NCBI GenBank assembly: GCA_964512985.1
Contig: CAZELI010000008.1
Coordinates: 1 to 64,000, forward strand
Direction of reading: 5' to 3'
From: CAYPGT01 sp964512985
Lineage (GTDB): Bacteria > Cyanobacteriota > Vampirovibrionia > LMEP-6097
DNA length: 64,000 bases
Shown here: positions 26,019-34,950 of the stretch, piece by piece
How positions within the stretch are numbered: the stretch's first letter is position 1
Layout of the letters: every line of letters starts with the position of its first letter
The notes under the pieces: model-generated
Told to the model about the DNA's origin: nothing
What the model saw: the letters and a program-made list of their open reading frames with translations, nothing else
Databases searched by the model: none
Translations under genes and position numbers: made by a program

Positions 26019-26090
26019 GCAGGATTTTTAACTACTATTCGAAAATCCTGCCAATGGCAGGATTTTTAACTATTGCTCTAAAATCCTGCC
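26019..26090 (-). terminator. Tandem inverted repeats at the end of the permease gene
   Basis: Two stems built from the same 10-11-bp arm occur in tandem: GCAGGATTTT (26019-26028) with AAAATCCTGC (26042-26051), and GGCAGGATTTT (26056-26066) with AAAATCCTGCC (26080-26090). The permease stop codon lies inside the second arm, which encodes its last residues LAGF. T-runs inside the arms allow intrinsic termination in either direction. Confidence 0.6.
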
Positions 26091-27004
26091 AAGCTTATTA
26101 TAATCCCTATCCCAGCTGCGCTGATAATAGATACCATAATTAATACCCAAGCCTGCTTCCAGCCTATGGCTTGTTTATAAACCATTAGACTAGTGAGATT
26201 CACGCCAGGACTAGCAAGCATAAAACTAATAATAGTTCCTAAGGGTACTCCCATCTTAAATAATTCATGGCTAATAGGAACGTCTGCTCCAGCACAAAAG
26301 TAAAACGGAAATGCTATCACTGAAGCGATTATCGTAGAAATTAAGGGAGAAATAATATTATTATCCGCTTCTAGAATAATATTGATTAAATGAGTATCTG
26401 AACTCAGGGCTGAAACTAAGCTAGCGATAGCGATTGCAAGAATAATCCAAGGCAGGAAATTTACACTCATTAATCGAACATCTTCAATCACTTTTGAAAT
26501 AAGCGATGGCTTATGATCACAACAGTCATGATCATGTTCTTCATGTGATGTTGGATCTACAATAATTAGCTTGAAATTTTTAGGAGTAAATATACTAATA
26601 ATATAAGTAACTAATATTCCAAAAACAACAGAGCTAATCAATCTTATCCAAACTACTTCATAGCCCATGACTTCGGTAAGTATTAGTGCTGGTACGCTAC
26701 AAGCATTACCTGCTACTAAAAACGCACAGAGAGTTTTCCAATCTAGACCCTTTTCATGAAGCTTGATAGCAAGAGGAATCATGCCACAAGTACAAATAGG
26801 TAGTAGTGAACCTAGGAAACTTGCACTAAGTATATTGGTGAACTCATTACCACGATTAAAGATCTTTTCTATATAGTTATCGGGTAAAAATCTATCAATT
26901 AAAGATGCTGTGATAACAGCAATCAAGAAAATAGGAAGTATCTCCAATAAAAGATGCCAGGCGTGATTAATGATGTTCATGTTCATGAACCAAATGCTCT
27001 GCAT
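26078..27004 (-). CDS. SO_0444-type metal efflux permease (UPF0718/DUF318)
   Basis: Membrane permease of about eight helices, related to proteins linked to Cu/Zn efflux. Typical are PICTCGMIPLAIKLHEKGLDW (near residues 70-90), AGNACSVPALI and FYFCAGADVPISHELFKMG. A cytoplasmic HEEHDHDCCDH segment near residue 165 is a likely metal sensor or binding site. The listed start overlaps atpB by 38 nt; Met codons at 26986 and 26980 are alternatives. Translational coupling to the ATP synthase gene is implied but functionally puzzling. Confidence 0.82.
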   Translation of the reverse strand: MQSIWFMNMNIINHAWHLLLEILPIFLIAVITASLIDRFLPDNYIEKIFNRGNEFTNILSASFLGSLLPICTCGMIPLAIKLHEKGLDWKTLCAFLVAGNACSVPALILTEVMGYEVVWIRLISSVVFGILVTYIISIFTPKNFKLIIVDPTSHEEHDHDCCDHKPSLISKVIEDVRLMSVNFLPWIILAIAIASLVSALSSDTHLINIILEADNNIISPLISTIIASVIAFPFYFCAGADVPISHELFKMGVPLGTIISFMLASPGVNLTSLMVYKQAIGWKQAWVLIMVSIISAAGIGIIISLAGF

Positions 27005-27728
27005 GTTTTACTGCTGTACCAATATAAACTGTAGATAGAATCGTAAACAAGAATGCTTGTAATAACCCCACAGCCATCTCAAATCCAAGAATACCGATAG
27101 GTAGTATAAGGGCTACTAATGATACGAAAGTAGCTAACAAGATTTCACCAGCTACTGTGTTGGCAAATAGTCGCAGAGATAATGTTAGTGGTCTCACTGC
27201 TAAATCCATGATTTCAATTAAACACATTGGGTTCACTGAAATACCTTTGGAGCTGAAATTGATAGGTAAAAAACTTTGAACATATTTAAATCCACCAACA
27301 TAGGCGCCAGATAGAAAGTAAGTAATAATGACTAAGATCGCCATCCCAGCAGGTACGTTGAGATCTGCACAGGGACTGGCTCCATGCCACGCTTCTCCAT
27401 GTGCATGAGGCCACCATGCTAGTAAAGAACCCATCTTCCAAGGTAATAAGCCAGCGTAATAGTTAACAAGAATGAAAATAAAAATAGAACCTAAGAAGAA
27501 TATATAATGGTCAGCGCGTTTACCAATTTGGTCTCTGGCTATGTTTCTTATAAAATCATAGGTAGATTCTGCGAAATGTTGTCTTATGCCATATTTCGCC
27601 GTATCTGCTGATACGCCGATAGTAAAAAATAAACCCAACAATACTATGAATCCCATGCATGCCCATGCAAAGAATAAAGTATCAATGTTGACTGTCTTGC
27701 CGAATAGCTCTCCTGTTATGTGATGCAT
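26967..27728 (-). CDS. atpB: ATP synthase subunit a
   Basis: Proton channel subunit of the F0 sector in the inner membrane. The essential Arg is in RPLTLSLRLFANTVAGE (near residue 190), and SPCADLNVPAGMA corresponds to the ADxN loop of bacterial/cyanobacterial subunit a. Five to six helices; length of 253 aa is normal. The C-terminus is His-rich (HEHEHH). The gene overlaps atpI upstream by 47 nt. The c, b and delta genes do not follow: a metal permease does. Confidence 0.93.
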   Translation of the reverse strand: MHHITGELFGKTVNIDTLFFAWACMGFIVLLGLFFTIGVSADTAKYGIRQHFAESTYDFIRNIARDQIGKRADHYIFFLGSIFIFILVNYYAGLLPWKMGSLLAWWPHAHGEAWHGASPCADLNVPAGMAILVIITYFLSGAYVGGFKYVQSFLPINFSSKGISVNPMCLIEIMDLAVRPLTLSLRLFANTVAGEILLATFVSLVALILPIGILGFEMAVGLLQAFLFTILSTVYIGTAVKHAEHLVHEHEHH

Positions 27729-28080
27729 TTATATAAATTCCTACCCCTATAAATATAACCTGATACAGCAGGAAAGCTACTCCTAATCCTATAAGATTAA
27801 GCTTAAATTTCACAATTAGTATAGATAAGATTATTGCTATTACTAAGGCTCTTAAAGCTGAAAACAGGCTGGTAGTAGTTTTAGAAGAAGCTTGAATATC
27901 AGTTACTGAGCTAAAACCATGGCATAACATGCGCAAATAGATGTTGAAAGTTAGACTACCTAAGAGTATGGCTTTAGCAAGTTCAGTGTTATAGAGATAT
28001 ACCAGGAAGGAAACTGCTATAGCTATAAAACTATGACTTAAGATGAGTAGATTGGAATTATTTTTTAACTCTTGGTTCAT
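27682..28080 (-). CDS. atpI: ATP synthase protein I-like
   Basis: A 132-aa membrane protein with four helices, in the position of AtpI (Atp1), which precedes atpB in many bacteria and assists c-ring assembly. Sequence similarity is weak, so the call rests on size, topology and context (overlap of 47 nt with atpB). I see no ribosome binding site of note. Confidence 0.7.
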   Translation of the reverse strand: MNQELKNNSNLLILSHSFIAIAVSFLVYLYNTELAKAILLGSLTFNIYLRMLCHGFSSVTDIQASSKTTTSLFSALRALVIAIILSILIVKFKLNLIGLGVAFLLYQVIFIGVGIYINASHNRRAIRQDSQH

Positions 28081-28092
28081 TTATTTAATGAC

Positions 28093-28824
28093 TTATTTGA
28101 TGTTCTGGGCAATTATGATTCTGCTCTCATAGCTATTCTTCGTAATAGATTCTACTTGCCATTTAGCCTGAGTAAGTAAAGCATTTAATTCTTCATCAGG
28201 ATAGTTCCGTAATAACATGCCATCTCTATATTGATCCGTGTATTGATGACTACCATCTTCTAATAGCTCAAAAGTCCCACGTTCTCCGCTTGCTACTTTA
28301 TCAAAGACCCCAAACATTATGCCATTAGGTTTAACGCAAGCTTTAATCTTCTGTAAAAACTCCTTACCTCTTGCATAATCTAAATGCTCAAAGCAAGCAT
28401 TGATCAATATTCCATCGAAATGATTCTCAGGAAAATTCATCGCAAACATATCTGCAACTTGAAAATTTATATTATTAAGATTGAACTCTATTCCAGTGCT
28501 AAAGAGATTTTCTTCTGGATGAGATTTGCGCTCTGTTAATAATTCATTAGCTAATCTAATTGCTGACTTGGATATATCGATGCCGGTAACACTAAAACCA
28601 TGTTCATTAAGATAGAAACTTAACCAACCTGAACCACATGCTATATCCAGAATATTTTTGCAGTTATATTTCTTAAAAGTTATTGGAATTTGCGGAATAT
28701 AGTCTAGTACATCAGGAATCTTAGTGCTTGCCTTCTTAACACGTAACCAAGCCTGCTCCCAGAAGTCAATATTCTTCTGATAACGCTTCTGATCTATAGC
28801 TTGATGATTAGGCTCTGTCTGCAT
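28093..28824 (-). CDS. Class I SAM-dependent methyltransferase
   Basis: The SAM-binding motif I is ILDIACGSGWLSFYL (residues about 58-72), with motif II VTGIDISKSAI and post-I acidic residue in the following strand. Later FDGILINACFEHLDYARG corresponds to motif III/IV. The substrate is unknown; the fold alone cannot distinguish small molecule from protein targets. The 5' end overlaps the Bro-N gene by 17 nt, and atpI follows after 12 nt. Confidence 0.82.
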   Translation of the reverse strand: MQTEPNHQAIDQKRYQKNIDFWEQAWLRVKKASTKIPDVLDYIPQIPITFKKYNCKNILDIACGSGWLSFYLNEHGFSVTGIDISKSAIRLANELLTERKSHPEENLFSTGIEFNLNNINFQVADMFAMNFPENHFDGILINACFEHLDYARGKEFLQKIKACVKPNGIMFGVFDKVASGERGTFELLEDGSHQYTDQYRDGMLLRNYPDEELNALLTQAKWQVESITKNSYESRIIIAQNIK

Positions 28825-29665
28825 GTTCGGGTGATTTTAGCACTCTCTTCTTACTTTTTGGTAAATAGTTTTCTTTGGTGATGACTGATTTACTACTTCT
28901 AGATTCTAGATCTTGTCTAGCTTTGCCTGCTACTTCTCCTCCTGCTCGTGCAGCTTTTTTATTTTCTATAAAACCTTGAGCATTCTTTTCTCTTGTGATT
29001 TCTGTAGTAGCGGCTTCTCCAAGCATTGAGAATATAAGCTCTAAGTCTGTCATATGATCCCTAAGATTTTCGCGTTTAAGCTTCTTGAATTTTTTGTATT
29101 CACCTGGTGTCATTCCAAATGTAGCTTGAGATATTTCTGCTGTAAGAATCGCGTACTCTTTTCCTTCTTGAACTTTTCGCTGTTTCCATTCCCCTGTGAG
29201 TTCTTCTCGAATAGCAATAGAACGCATACGTTTTTCAATCCAGTTGTCTGGATAGCCTTTAGCTTTATATATTTCTCTAGCTCTTTGACTAGCTAACTCT
29301 GGATTCTCTATTTCTTTTACTCTGTCATAGCCTACTTGAGCGAGCCATAACTTAAATGGCTCTGCTTTGGGTGAGGGAATAGACTGAATAATCCTAAAAA
29401 CTCCTTCCGTATTAGCGCAATTTAACTTTTGAATGCCACCGCTCGTTTCAATTTGAAGGGGGGTGGCAATCTGCCCCCACCCTTTTGAAAGTTCTTTATC
29501 CCGTCTTCGTATATCTTTGATATATCCCTTGGGTTGTACAGAGTCCGTTAATGCCACAACAATGTCCTCTATAGCAAACCACCATTCATCATGGTGTAAG
29601 GTCTTACGGATTTTCTTACCTTCAAAAATTGCTAGTTTGTTTTTCTCAGCTTTTTCTATATTCAT
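28808..29665 (-). CDS. Bro-N domain, phage antirepressor-like protein
   Basis: A DNA-binding protein of the Bro/KilA-N-like antirepressor family. The Bro-N domain covers about residues 10-105 (LHHDEWWFAIEDIVVAL, PKGYIKDIRRRDKEL, NCANTEGVFRIIQS), and the conserved C-terminal half reads GMTPGEYKKFKKLKRENLRDH and MTDLELIFSMLGEA. This layout is widespread in bacterial genomes, far beyond phage. AAGGAGG lies just before the ATG. A TGC-TATAAT extended -10 on the minus strand (29709-29704) is 38 nt upstream. Confidence 0.87.
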   Translation of the reverse strand: MNIEKAEKNKLAIFEGKKIRKTLHHDEWWFAIEDIVVALTDSVQPKGYIKDIRRRDKELSKGWGQIATPLQIETSGGIQKLNCANTEGVFRIIQSIPSPKAEPFKLWLAQVGYDRVKEIENPELASQRAREIYKAKGYPDNWIEKRMRSIAIREELTGEWKQRKVQEGKEYAILTAEISQATFGMTPGEYKKFKKLKRENLRDHMTDLELIFSMLGEAATTEITREKNAQGFIENKKAARAGGEVAGKARQDLESRSSKSVITKENYLPKSKKRVLKSPEHADRA

Positions 29666-29750
29666 ATTCCCTCCTTTTAATAAAATGATTAAGTGGTTAA
29701 CTATTATAGCAACCCTATAAAACCCATATGATACTTAGATTTTCATAACT

Positions 29751-29780
29751 TGACATCCACTACTCACTTTGTCTACAATC
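29751..29780 (+). promoter_or_regulatory. Promoter of htpG
   Basis: TTGACA (29751-29756), 18-nt spacer, TACAAT (29775-29780). This is a housekeeping-type promoter; no CIRCE element (TTAGCACTC-N9-GAGTGCTAA) is visible. Confidence 0.75.
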
Positions 29781-29787
29781 AGCGAGT

Positions 29788-29865
29788 AGACCTCTTTTGA
29801 AACCGCAGGTTTCAATTAGAGGTCTATTAAAAAAATAGCGATCGTGCGGAACGCACGTATCGCTC
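29788..29865 (+). promoter_or_regulatory. Two-hairpin 5' leader of htpG
   Basis: Hairpin 1: TAGACCTC (29788-29795) pairs with GAGGTCTA (29820-29827), with an inner GAAACC/GGTTTC stem. Hairpin 2: AGCGAT-C-GTGCG (29838-29849) pairs with CGCAC-G-T-ATCGCT (29853-29865), one bulged T. They occupy most of the roughly 110-nt leader. The AAAGGA site (29885-29890) is left just downstream. A thermosensor or attenuator is possible for a heat-shock gene. Confidence 0.55.
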
Positions 29866-29897
29866 TGAGGGAGAACTTAAGTTTAAAGGATAATCTA

Positions 29898-31808
29898 ATG
29901 ACAACAGAAACTAAAGGTACTGCACGTAATTTTGAGGCGGAGGTAAGCCAGGTCTTAGATCTGGTAATTAATTCACTTTATTCTAATAAGGATATTTTTC
30001 TTAGAGAGTTGATCTCGAATGCTGCTGATGCTTTAGCTAAATTGAGATTTGAGTCTTTAACTAATAGTGCATTGATCTCTGATAATGAAGAACTTAAGAT
30101 TGCTATCTCTCTTGATCCAGAGGCTAAGACTATTACTATTAGAGATAACGGTATTGGTATGAATGAGCAGGATCTCATTAGTCATCTTGGTACTATTGCT
30201 AAATCTGGTACTAAGGAGTTTATTCAAGCTTTGAAAGACAATCCTAATGCAGGTTTTAATTCTGATTTAATCGGACAATTCGGTGTGGGGTTCTACTCAG
30301 CGTTTATCGTTGCAGAGGATGTGAAAGTTATATCGCGTAAAGCTGGCGAGCAGAATTATTATTTATGGCAATCGCAAGGTAAGGGAAAATACGAGATTGA
30401 AGCACTTGCAGAGGCTGATATAGAGAAGTATAAATTACAAGACACTAAGCAAGGCACAACGATTATACTGACATTGAAAGATGAGGAAGAGGTCAATGAT
30501 TATCTCTCTGATTGGAAGATTAGATCTATTGTTAAGAAGTATTCTGACTTCATCGAGTATCCTATTAAACTTGAAACTAAAGATCCAGAGACTAAGGAAG
30601 TATTGTGGGAGATACTTAATTCACAGAAGGCTATCTGGACTAGAAATAAGTCAGAGATTAAGGAAGAGGAATATAACGAGTTTTATAAACATGTTAGTCA
30701 TGATTACCATGATCCTTTGACTCATATTCATTATCAAGCAGAGGGTACTAATGAGTTTACGGCTCTACTCTATCTACCGAAGAAAGCTCCTTTCGATATG
30801 TTTATGCCTGATAACCAGAAGGGCTTACAGCTATATATCAATAAAGTGTTTATTAGCTCTGAGCCTGAATTGCTTGCGCCCCAATATCTTAGATTCGTTA
30901 AAGGTTTGGTGGATGCCAAGGATCTTCCGCTAAATGTTTCGCGTGAATTATTACAGCAGAATCCTCGAGTCTCTGCTATTAAGAAAAATATCACTAAGAA
31001 AATATTGAGTGAGCTAGAGAACTTAAAGAAAACCAAGAAAGAAGAGTATCTAAGTTTCTTTCAAGAGTTTGGTAAGGTCATTAAAGAAGGTGTGCATACT
31101 GACTATGCTAATAAAGAGAAAATATTAGATTTACTTCTATTCCAAACTACTAAGACTAAGGATGGTGAATATATTAGTCTCCAGGAATACAGTGATAGAG
31201 CTGGCTTGGAGGCTAAAAACATTTATTACATTACTGGAGATTCTAGAGCTGAGCTTGAGAACTCTCCTTACTTAGAATCACTTTGCGCGAAAGATATTGA
31301 AGTCTTGTTTATGACAGATGCTATCGATGAGTGGGTAGTGATGTCGGGTGCTGAATTCCAATCTAAACAATTTAAATCAGTGGCTAAAGGTGAGATGGAA
31401 CTAGATGAAAAAGCGAAAGAAGAGACTAACGCTAAACAAGAAGAGCATAAAGACCTACTTACTAAATTAGAATCTATTCTTGAAGGTAAGGTTGCAGCGG
31501 TTAAGTTCTCTGATCGTTTAGTGAATACTCTATGTTGCTTGGTGGCTGGTGAGCATGATATCAGCGCGCATATGGAGCGTATTTATAAGAACGCTAACCA
31601 GAAATTACCTGAGTCTAAACGTGTTTTAGAACTGAATAGTAATCACAAAGTAATTACTAAGCTTGATGAGATATTTAAAGCTGATCCTGATAGTCCTAAA
31701 CTGAAGGATTATGCTGATCTTATTTACGGACAAGCATTGTTATTAGAGGGCTCAAAAATCGATAATTTAGGTAGATTTACTCAGCTAATTAGTGAATTAA
31801 TGGCCTAA
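29898..31808 (+). CDS. htpG: Chaperone HtpG (Hsp90)
   Basis: Hsp90-family ATP-dependent chaperone. The N-terminal GHKL domain has FLRELISNAADAL (catalytic Glu/Asn), DNGIGM and GQFGVGFYSAF; the middle domain contains the arginine of FISSEPELLAPQYLRFVKG region and LNVSRELLQQNP. The start at 29898 follows AAAGGA by 7 nt; the longer frame from 29844 reads through hairpin 2. The length, 636 aa, is standard. A weak terminator-like stem follows at 31832-31860. Confidence 0.96.
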   Translation: MTTETKGTARNFEAEVSQVLDLVINSLYSNKDIFLRELISNAADALAKLRFESLTNSALISDNEELKIAISLDPEAKTITIRDNGIGMNEQDLISHLGTIAKSGTKEFIQALKDNPNAGFNSDLIGQFGVGFYSAFIVAEDVKVISRKAGEQNYYLWQSQGKGKYEIEALAEADIEKYKLQDTKQGTTIILTLKDEEEVNDYLSDWKIRSIVKKYSDFIEYPIKLETKDPETKEVLWEILNSQKAIWTRNKSEIKEEEYNEFYKHVSHDYHDPLTHIHYQAEGTNEFTALLYLPKKAPFDMFMPDNQKGLQLYINKVFISSEPELLAPQYLRFVKGLVDAKDLPLNVSRELLQQNPRVSAIKKNITKKILSELENLKKTKKEEYLSFFQEFGKVIKEGVHTDYANKEKILDLLLFQTTKTKDGEYISLQEYSDRAGLEAKNIYYITGDSRAELENSPYLESLCAKDIEVLFMTDAIDEWVVMSGAEFQSKQFKSVAKGEMELDEKAKEETNAKQEEHKDLLTKLESILEGKVAAVKFSDRLVNTLCCLVAGEHDISAHMERIYKNANQKLPESKRVLELNSNHKVITKLDEIFKADPDSPKLKDYADLIYGQALLLEGSKIDNLGRFTQLISELMA

Positions 31809-31831
31809 TATTTGCTATTATTGATAACTGT

Positions 31832-31867
31832 AAATACGCTAGACTAATTTCAGCGTGTTTATTATTA
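31832..31867 (+). terminator. Possible terminator after htpG
   Basis: AAATACGCT (31832-31840) pairs with AGCGTGTTT (31852-31860) with one T-G pair, followed by a short AT-rich stretch. It sits between htpG and the next gene. The U-tract is imperfect. Confidence 0.4.
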
Positions 31868-31875
31868 GATAAAAT

Positions 31876-33072
31876 ATGGAGACCATTACGGCCCCAATTC
31901 CACAGGCTGTGACTCAGCCTGTTAGTCCAGATACGGCATTGCTTCCAGCAAAGCCAGATGAACACAGGTCTGCTCCTAATAAGGTGAATGATATTCAAGG
32001 ATTTAGGGAGAAATTAATCGAACCAATTCATCATAATGCAGATTTTATTACTCATACTAATGGACAGAATGTTTTAACCGAACTTAAGAATGACAAGGTT
32101 TCTCTACCTAATACAAATAAGAGGCTTTCTAATTGGGAAAAATTTGAAGAGTTTTTCTATAGAGGTCCTGAATGGTTTCAAAAGTTTAGAGATAATTTTT
32201 GTATGTCGTTAAATTCTTTTGGGATAGTTTTCAATACTATTGCTGTGATTGCGATCAATTCTTCTATTTTTGGTGAGAAGACAACTAAATTCCTCGATGA
32301 GAAATCTGAAGCGTTTTCTAAATATATTATTCCTTTTACTTTTGCTTGGAATGGCTTGGAAGCTGCTATGGGTAAGCGTCCTTTAGAGGCTATTGCTAGA
32401 TGGGTTCCTGCTAGTTTGTTTTTTGTACTTCCTTTCTTTAATTTAAATCTGGCTACTGGTATTAGTTCTGGATTAAATTATCTTTTTGAGCATGTGAAAG
32501 ATAGGCACGGAGACAAACACCCAGGAGAAGGTAATGCTTGGAAGAATACTACAGAAACTTTGAAAACTTCTGGAGCCATATTTAAAGATATGTTTAGAGG
32601 TGATCAAAGTAAAGAAGATTTACTTAAACAATTAGCTACAATATTTATGCTTGTGGGAAGTATGGGTGGATTAGCTTTTGCCAGAGATAGTAGAGATTCT
32701 CTGTTAGCTAGGTTATTTGGTAATATGCGAAATGCTGGTGGAATTATCGCCGATGGTAAATTGATATTTAATAAGGTTCTTGACCCCTTGAGAGCCAATG
32801 TTCTAAGGACAGTAGGTGCAGTTTGTAGCTTTGCTTCAGTCTTAAATATATTAATGAGATGGGTAGAGGATGATAAGCTAGTTCGGACTTTTAACCATAT
32901 GTCTATTGCGTTAGATGATTGGGGGTTAACTTATTGGGCACAGAACTCTAAGCGTGATAATGATACTGCGCAAAAAGAAAAAGAAACTAAGCCAGAAAGA
33001 AAAGTACAGTTAGAACGAGCTGATTTACATAAAGTAACGCAAGCTGCACCAGATAAAGCAATCGCTATATAA
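31876..33072 (+). CDS. Predicted membrane protein of unknown function, 398 aa
   Basis: Not recognised. The N-terminal 60 residues are rich in Pro, Thr, Ala and Val and soluble. Four or five hydrophobic segments follow (about residues 110-130, 145-165, 175-200, 255-275, 315-335), and the C-terminal 50 residues are highly charged with KEKETKPERKVQLER. There is no cleavable signal. The gene is followed after 10 nt by uvrC, which starts with GTG and lacks a clear ribosome binding site, so coupling is possible. Confidence 0.6.
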   Translation: METITAPIPQAVTQPVSPDTALLPAKPDEHRSAPNKVNDIQGFREKLIEPIHHNADFITHTNGQNVLTELKNDKVSLPNTNKRLSNWEKFEEFFYRGPEWFQKFRDNFCMSLNSFGIVFNTIAVIAINSSIFGEKTTKFLDEKSEAFSKYIIPFTFAWNGLEAAMGKRPLEAIARWVPASLFFVLPFFNLNLATGISSGLNYLFEHVKDRHGDKHPGEGNAWKNTTETLKTSGAIFKDMFRGDQSKEDLLKQLATIFMLVGSMGGLAFARDSRDSLLARLFGNMRNAGGIIADGKLIFNKVLDPLRANVLRTVGAVCSFASVLNILMRWVEDDKLVRTFNHMSIALDDWGLTYWAQNSKRDNDTAQKEKETKPERKVQLERADLHKVTQAAPDKAIAI

Positions 33073-33082
33073 TTACTATTAA

Positions 33083-34948
33083 GTGAGCGTCGAGCAACAA
33101 ATAGCCAAAATATCATCGAGTCCAGGTGTTTATCTCTTTAAGGATCAGAGCGGCAAGACTATTTATATTGGTAAAGCGATTAATCTTAAGTCTCGCGTGA
33201 GATCTTATTGGAATGAATCCTGTTGGCCAGATCGTCCTAAGCTCAGGGTAATGGTTCCTAAGATCATTAATATCGAAACTATTGTTACTAAATCAGAGAA
33301 GGAAGCATTAATACTTGAATCTAATTTAGTGTTTAAACATCAACCTAAGTATAATGTACTCCTGAAAGCAAGTAATAAAACTTTCCCTTGGTTGGTTATT
33401 ACTTATGATGAACCTTATCCACGCTTAATCCCAGTGCGCAATCCTGAGCAATTTAAAGCAAGAACCAAAGGTCGCGAATCTAGAAATAAATTCTTTGGTC
33501 CTTATACTAATATCTCTGCAATGTATGAGAACTTAAATCTGGTGAATGAATTATTTCCGCTTCGTAAGAAGCGAGTGCCACCATTTAAAGATAGACCCTG
33601 TCTTAATTATGATTTAGGTAAATGCCTGGGACCTTGTCAGCAACTGGTATCTGAAGAAGATTATGCACATATGTTAGATCAAGTGGAGCTTCTGCTTAAG
33701 GGTAATTACGGTGATTTGAAGTCTATGCTTTTAACTGAGATGAAGCGATACAGTGAAGATATGGAATACGAGAAAGCTGCCAAGGCTAGAGATCGTATCA
33801 ATGCACTGGAAACTTTCAACGAAGTACAAAACGTTATCTCTGATGATATAAATCTAGATCAAGATGTATTTGCGTTGATATATACTGAGGATAGAGATAC
33901 TGCTTGCGTGCAGGTGTTTAAGACGCGCGCCGGTAGATTGATTAATCGTGAAACTATCGAACTTGAATTAAATGAAATGGATTTGGATGAAGAAGTATAT
34001 GAGTCTGCTCTAATGCAATATTATTCTCAAGTACCTGACTCTGAATTACCTAAGGAAATCTTGCTTAATAGAGAAATATATTCTATGGAAGCTTTTTCTG
34101 ATTGGCTTTCAGAGCGTAAGGGCTCTCGTATAAAAATGTTTAAACCACAGCGCGGTGATAAGTATGCGCAGCTTAAATTAGCTGAACGTAATGGTAAGGT
34201 GATTATAGAGAAAATTAAATTAGAACAAATGGAAGAGGCTTCTAAGAATATTAATGTGGCGCTGACTAATCTGCAGAAATATTTAGATATGAGAACTGAA
34301 CCACAACGTATAGAATGTTTTGATATATCCCATATTCAAGGCTCTGCTACTGTAGCTTCTATGGTTTGCTTTATTGATGGGATGCCAGTGAATGGCCAGT
34401 ATCGTCGTTATAAAATCTCTCGTGATCAGAATAATGACTTTGATTCAATGCGCGAGGTGATAAGTCGGCGCTACAAGACAAATGTTGTATTAGATTCGCA
34501 GGGACATCTAGATGAAATGGGAGACTTGCCAAATCTTATTATCATAGATGGTGGTAAGGGACAGCTCAATGCTGCTTATCAAGTGCTTAAAGAATATGAA
34601 TTAGATCATATTAAAGTAGTAGGTTTAGCTAAGAAGGAAGAAGAGATATATCTTCCAGGTGAATCTAAGCCTATTATTCTTGATCGTAAATCTCCAGAAT
34701 TGTTTTTTATGCAACGTATTCGTAATGAGGCTCACCGTTTCGCTATAACTTATCATCGTCAGCTTAGATCTAAGCGTTCACTTGCTAGTATCTTAGACAC
34801 TGTTCCAGGACTGGGTCCTAAGAAAAAGAAAGTTATACTCAAAGCCTTCCCGAGCTTAACAAAAATAAAAGAAGCTAGCTTGGAGGAACTAGCTTCTTTA
34901 CCGGGTGTTAACGAAAATTTAGCAGAAAAGATTAAAGCGGTATTATAA
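33083..34948 (+). CDS. uvrC: Excinuclease ABC subunit C
   Basis: Makes the dual incision in nucleotide excision repair with UvrA and UvrB. The GIY-YIG nuclease is at the N-terminus (GVYLFKDQSGKTIYIGKAINL), then the Cys-containing RPCLNYDLGKCLGPC, the UVR domain (MKRYSEDMEYEKAAKARDRI), the RNase-H-like domain (CFDISHIQG, IIDGGKGQLNAA) and a helix-hairpin-helix pair at the end. The start codon is GTG. The 3' end contains an antisense hairpin that fits a recA terminator. Confidence 0.96.
   Translation: MSVEQQIAKISSSPGVYLFKDQSGKTIYIGKAINLKSRVRSYWNESCWPDRPKLRVMVPKIINIETIVTKSEKEALILESNLVFKHQPKYNVLLKASNKTFPWLVITYDEPYPRLIPVRNPEQFKARTKGRESRNKFFGPYTNISAMYENLNLVNELFPLRKKRVPPFKDRPCLNYDLGKCLGPCQQLVSEEDYAHMLDQVELLLKGNYGDLKSMLLTEMKRYSEDMEYEKAAKARDRINALETFNEVQNVISDDINLDQDVFALIYTEDRDTACVQVFKTRAGRLINRETIELELNEMDLDEEVYESALMQYYSQVPDSELPKEILLNREIYSMEAFSDWLSERKGSRIKMFKPQRGDKYAQLKLAERNGKVIIEKIKLEQMEEASKNINVALTNLQKYLDMRTEPQRIECFDISHIQGSATVASMVCFIDGMPVNGQYRRYKISRDQNNDFDSMREVISRRYKTNVVLDSQGHLDEMGDLPNLIIIDGGKGQLNAAYQVLKEYELDHIKVVGLAKKEEEIYLPGESKPIILDRKSPELFFMQRIRNEAHRFAITYHRQLRSKRSLASILDTVPGLGPKKKKVILKAFPSLTKIKEASLEELASLPGVNENLAEKIKAVL
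34856..34899 (-). terminator. recA terminator embedded in the uvrC coding region
   Basis: On the minus strand an 11-bp stem (arms 34889-34899 and 34868-34878, core GAAGCTAG/CTAGCTTC) is followed by TTTTATTTTTG. It begins about 50 nt after the recA stop at 34951. uvrC and recA converge with 2 nt between stops, so the recA terminator has to lie inside uvrC. Confidence 0.75.
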
Positions 34949-34950
34949 GT

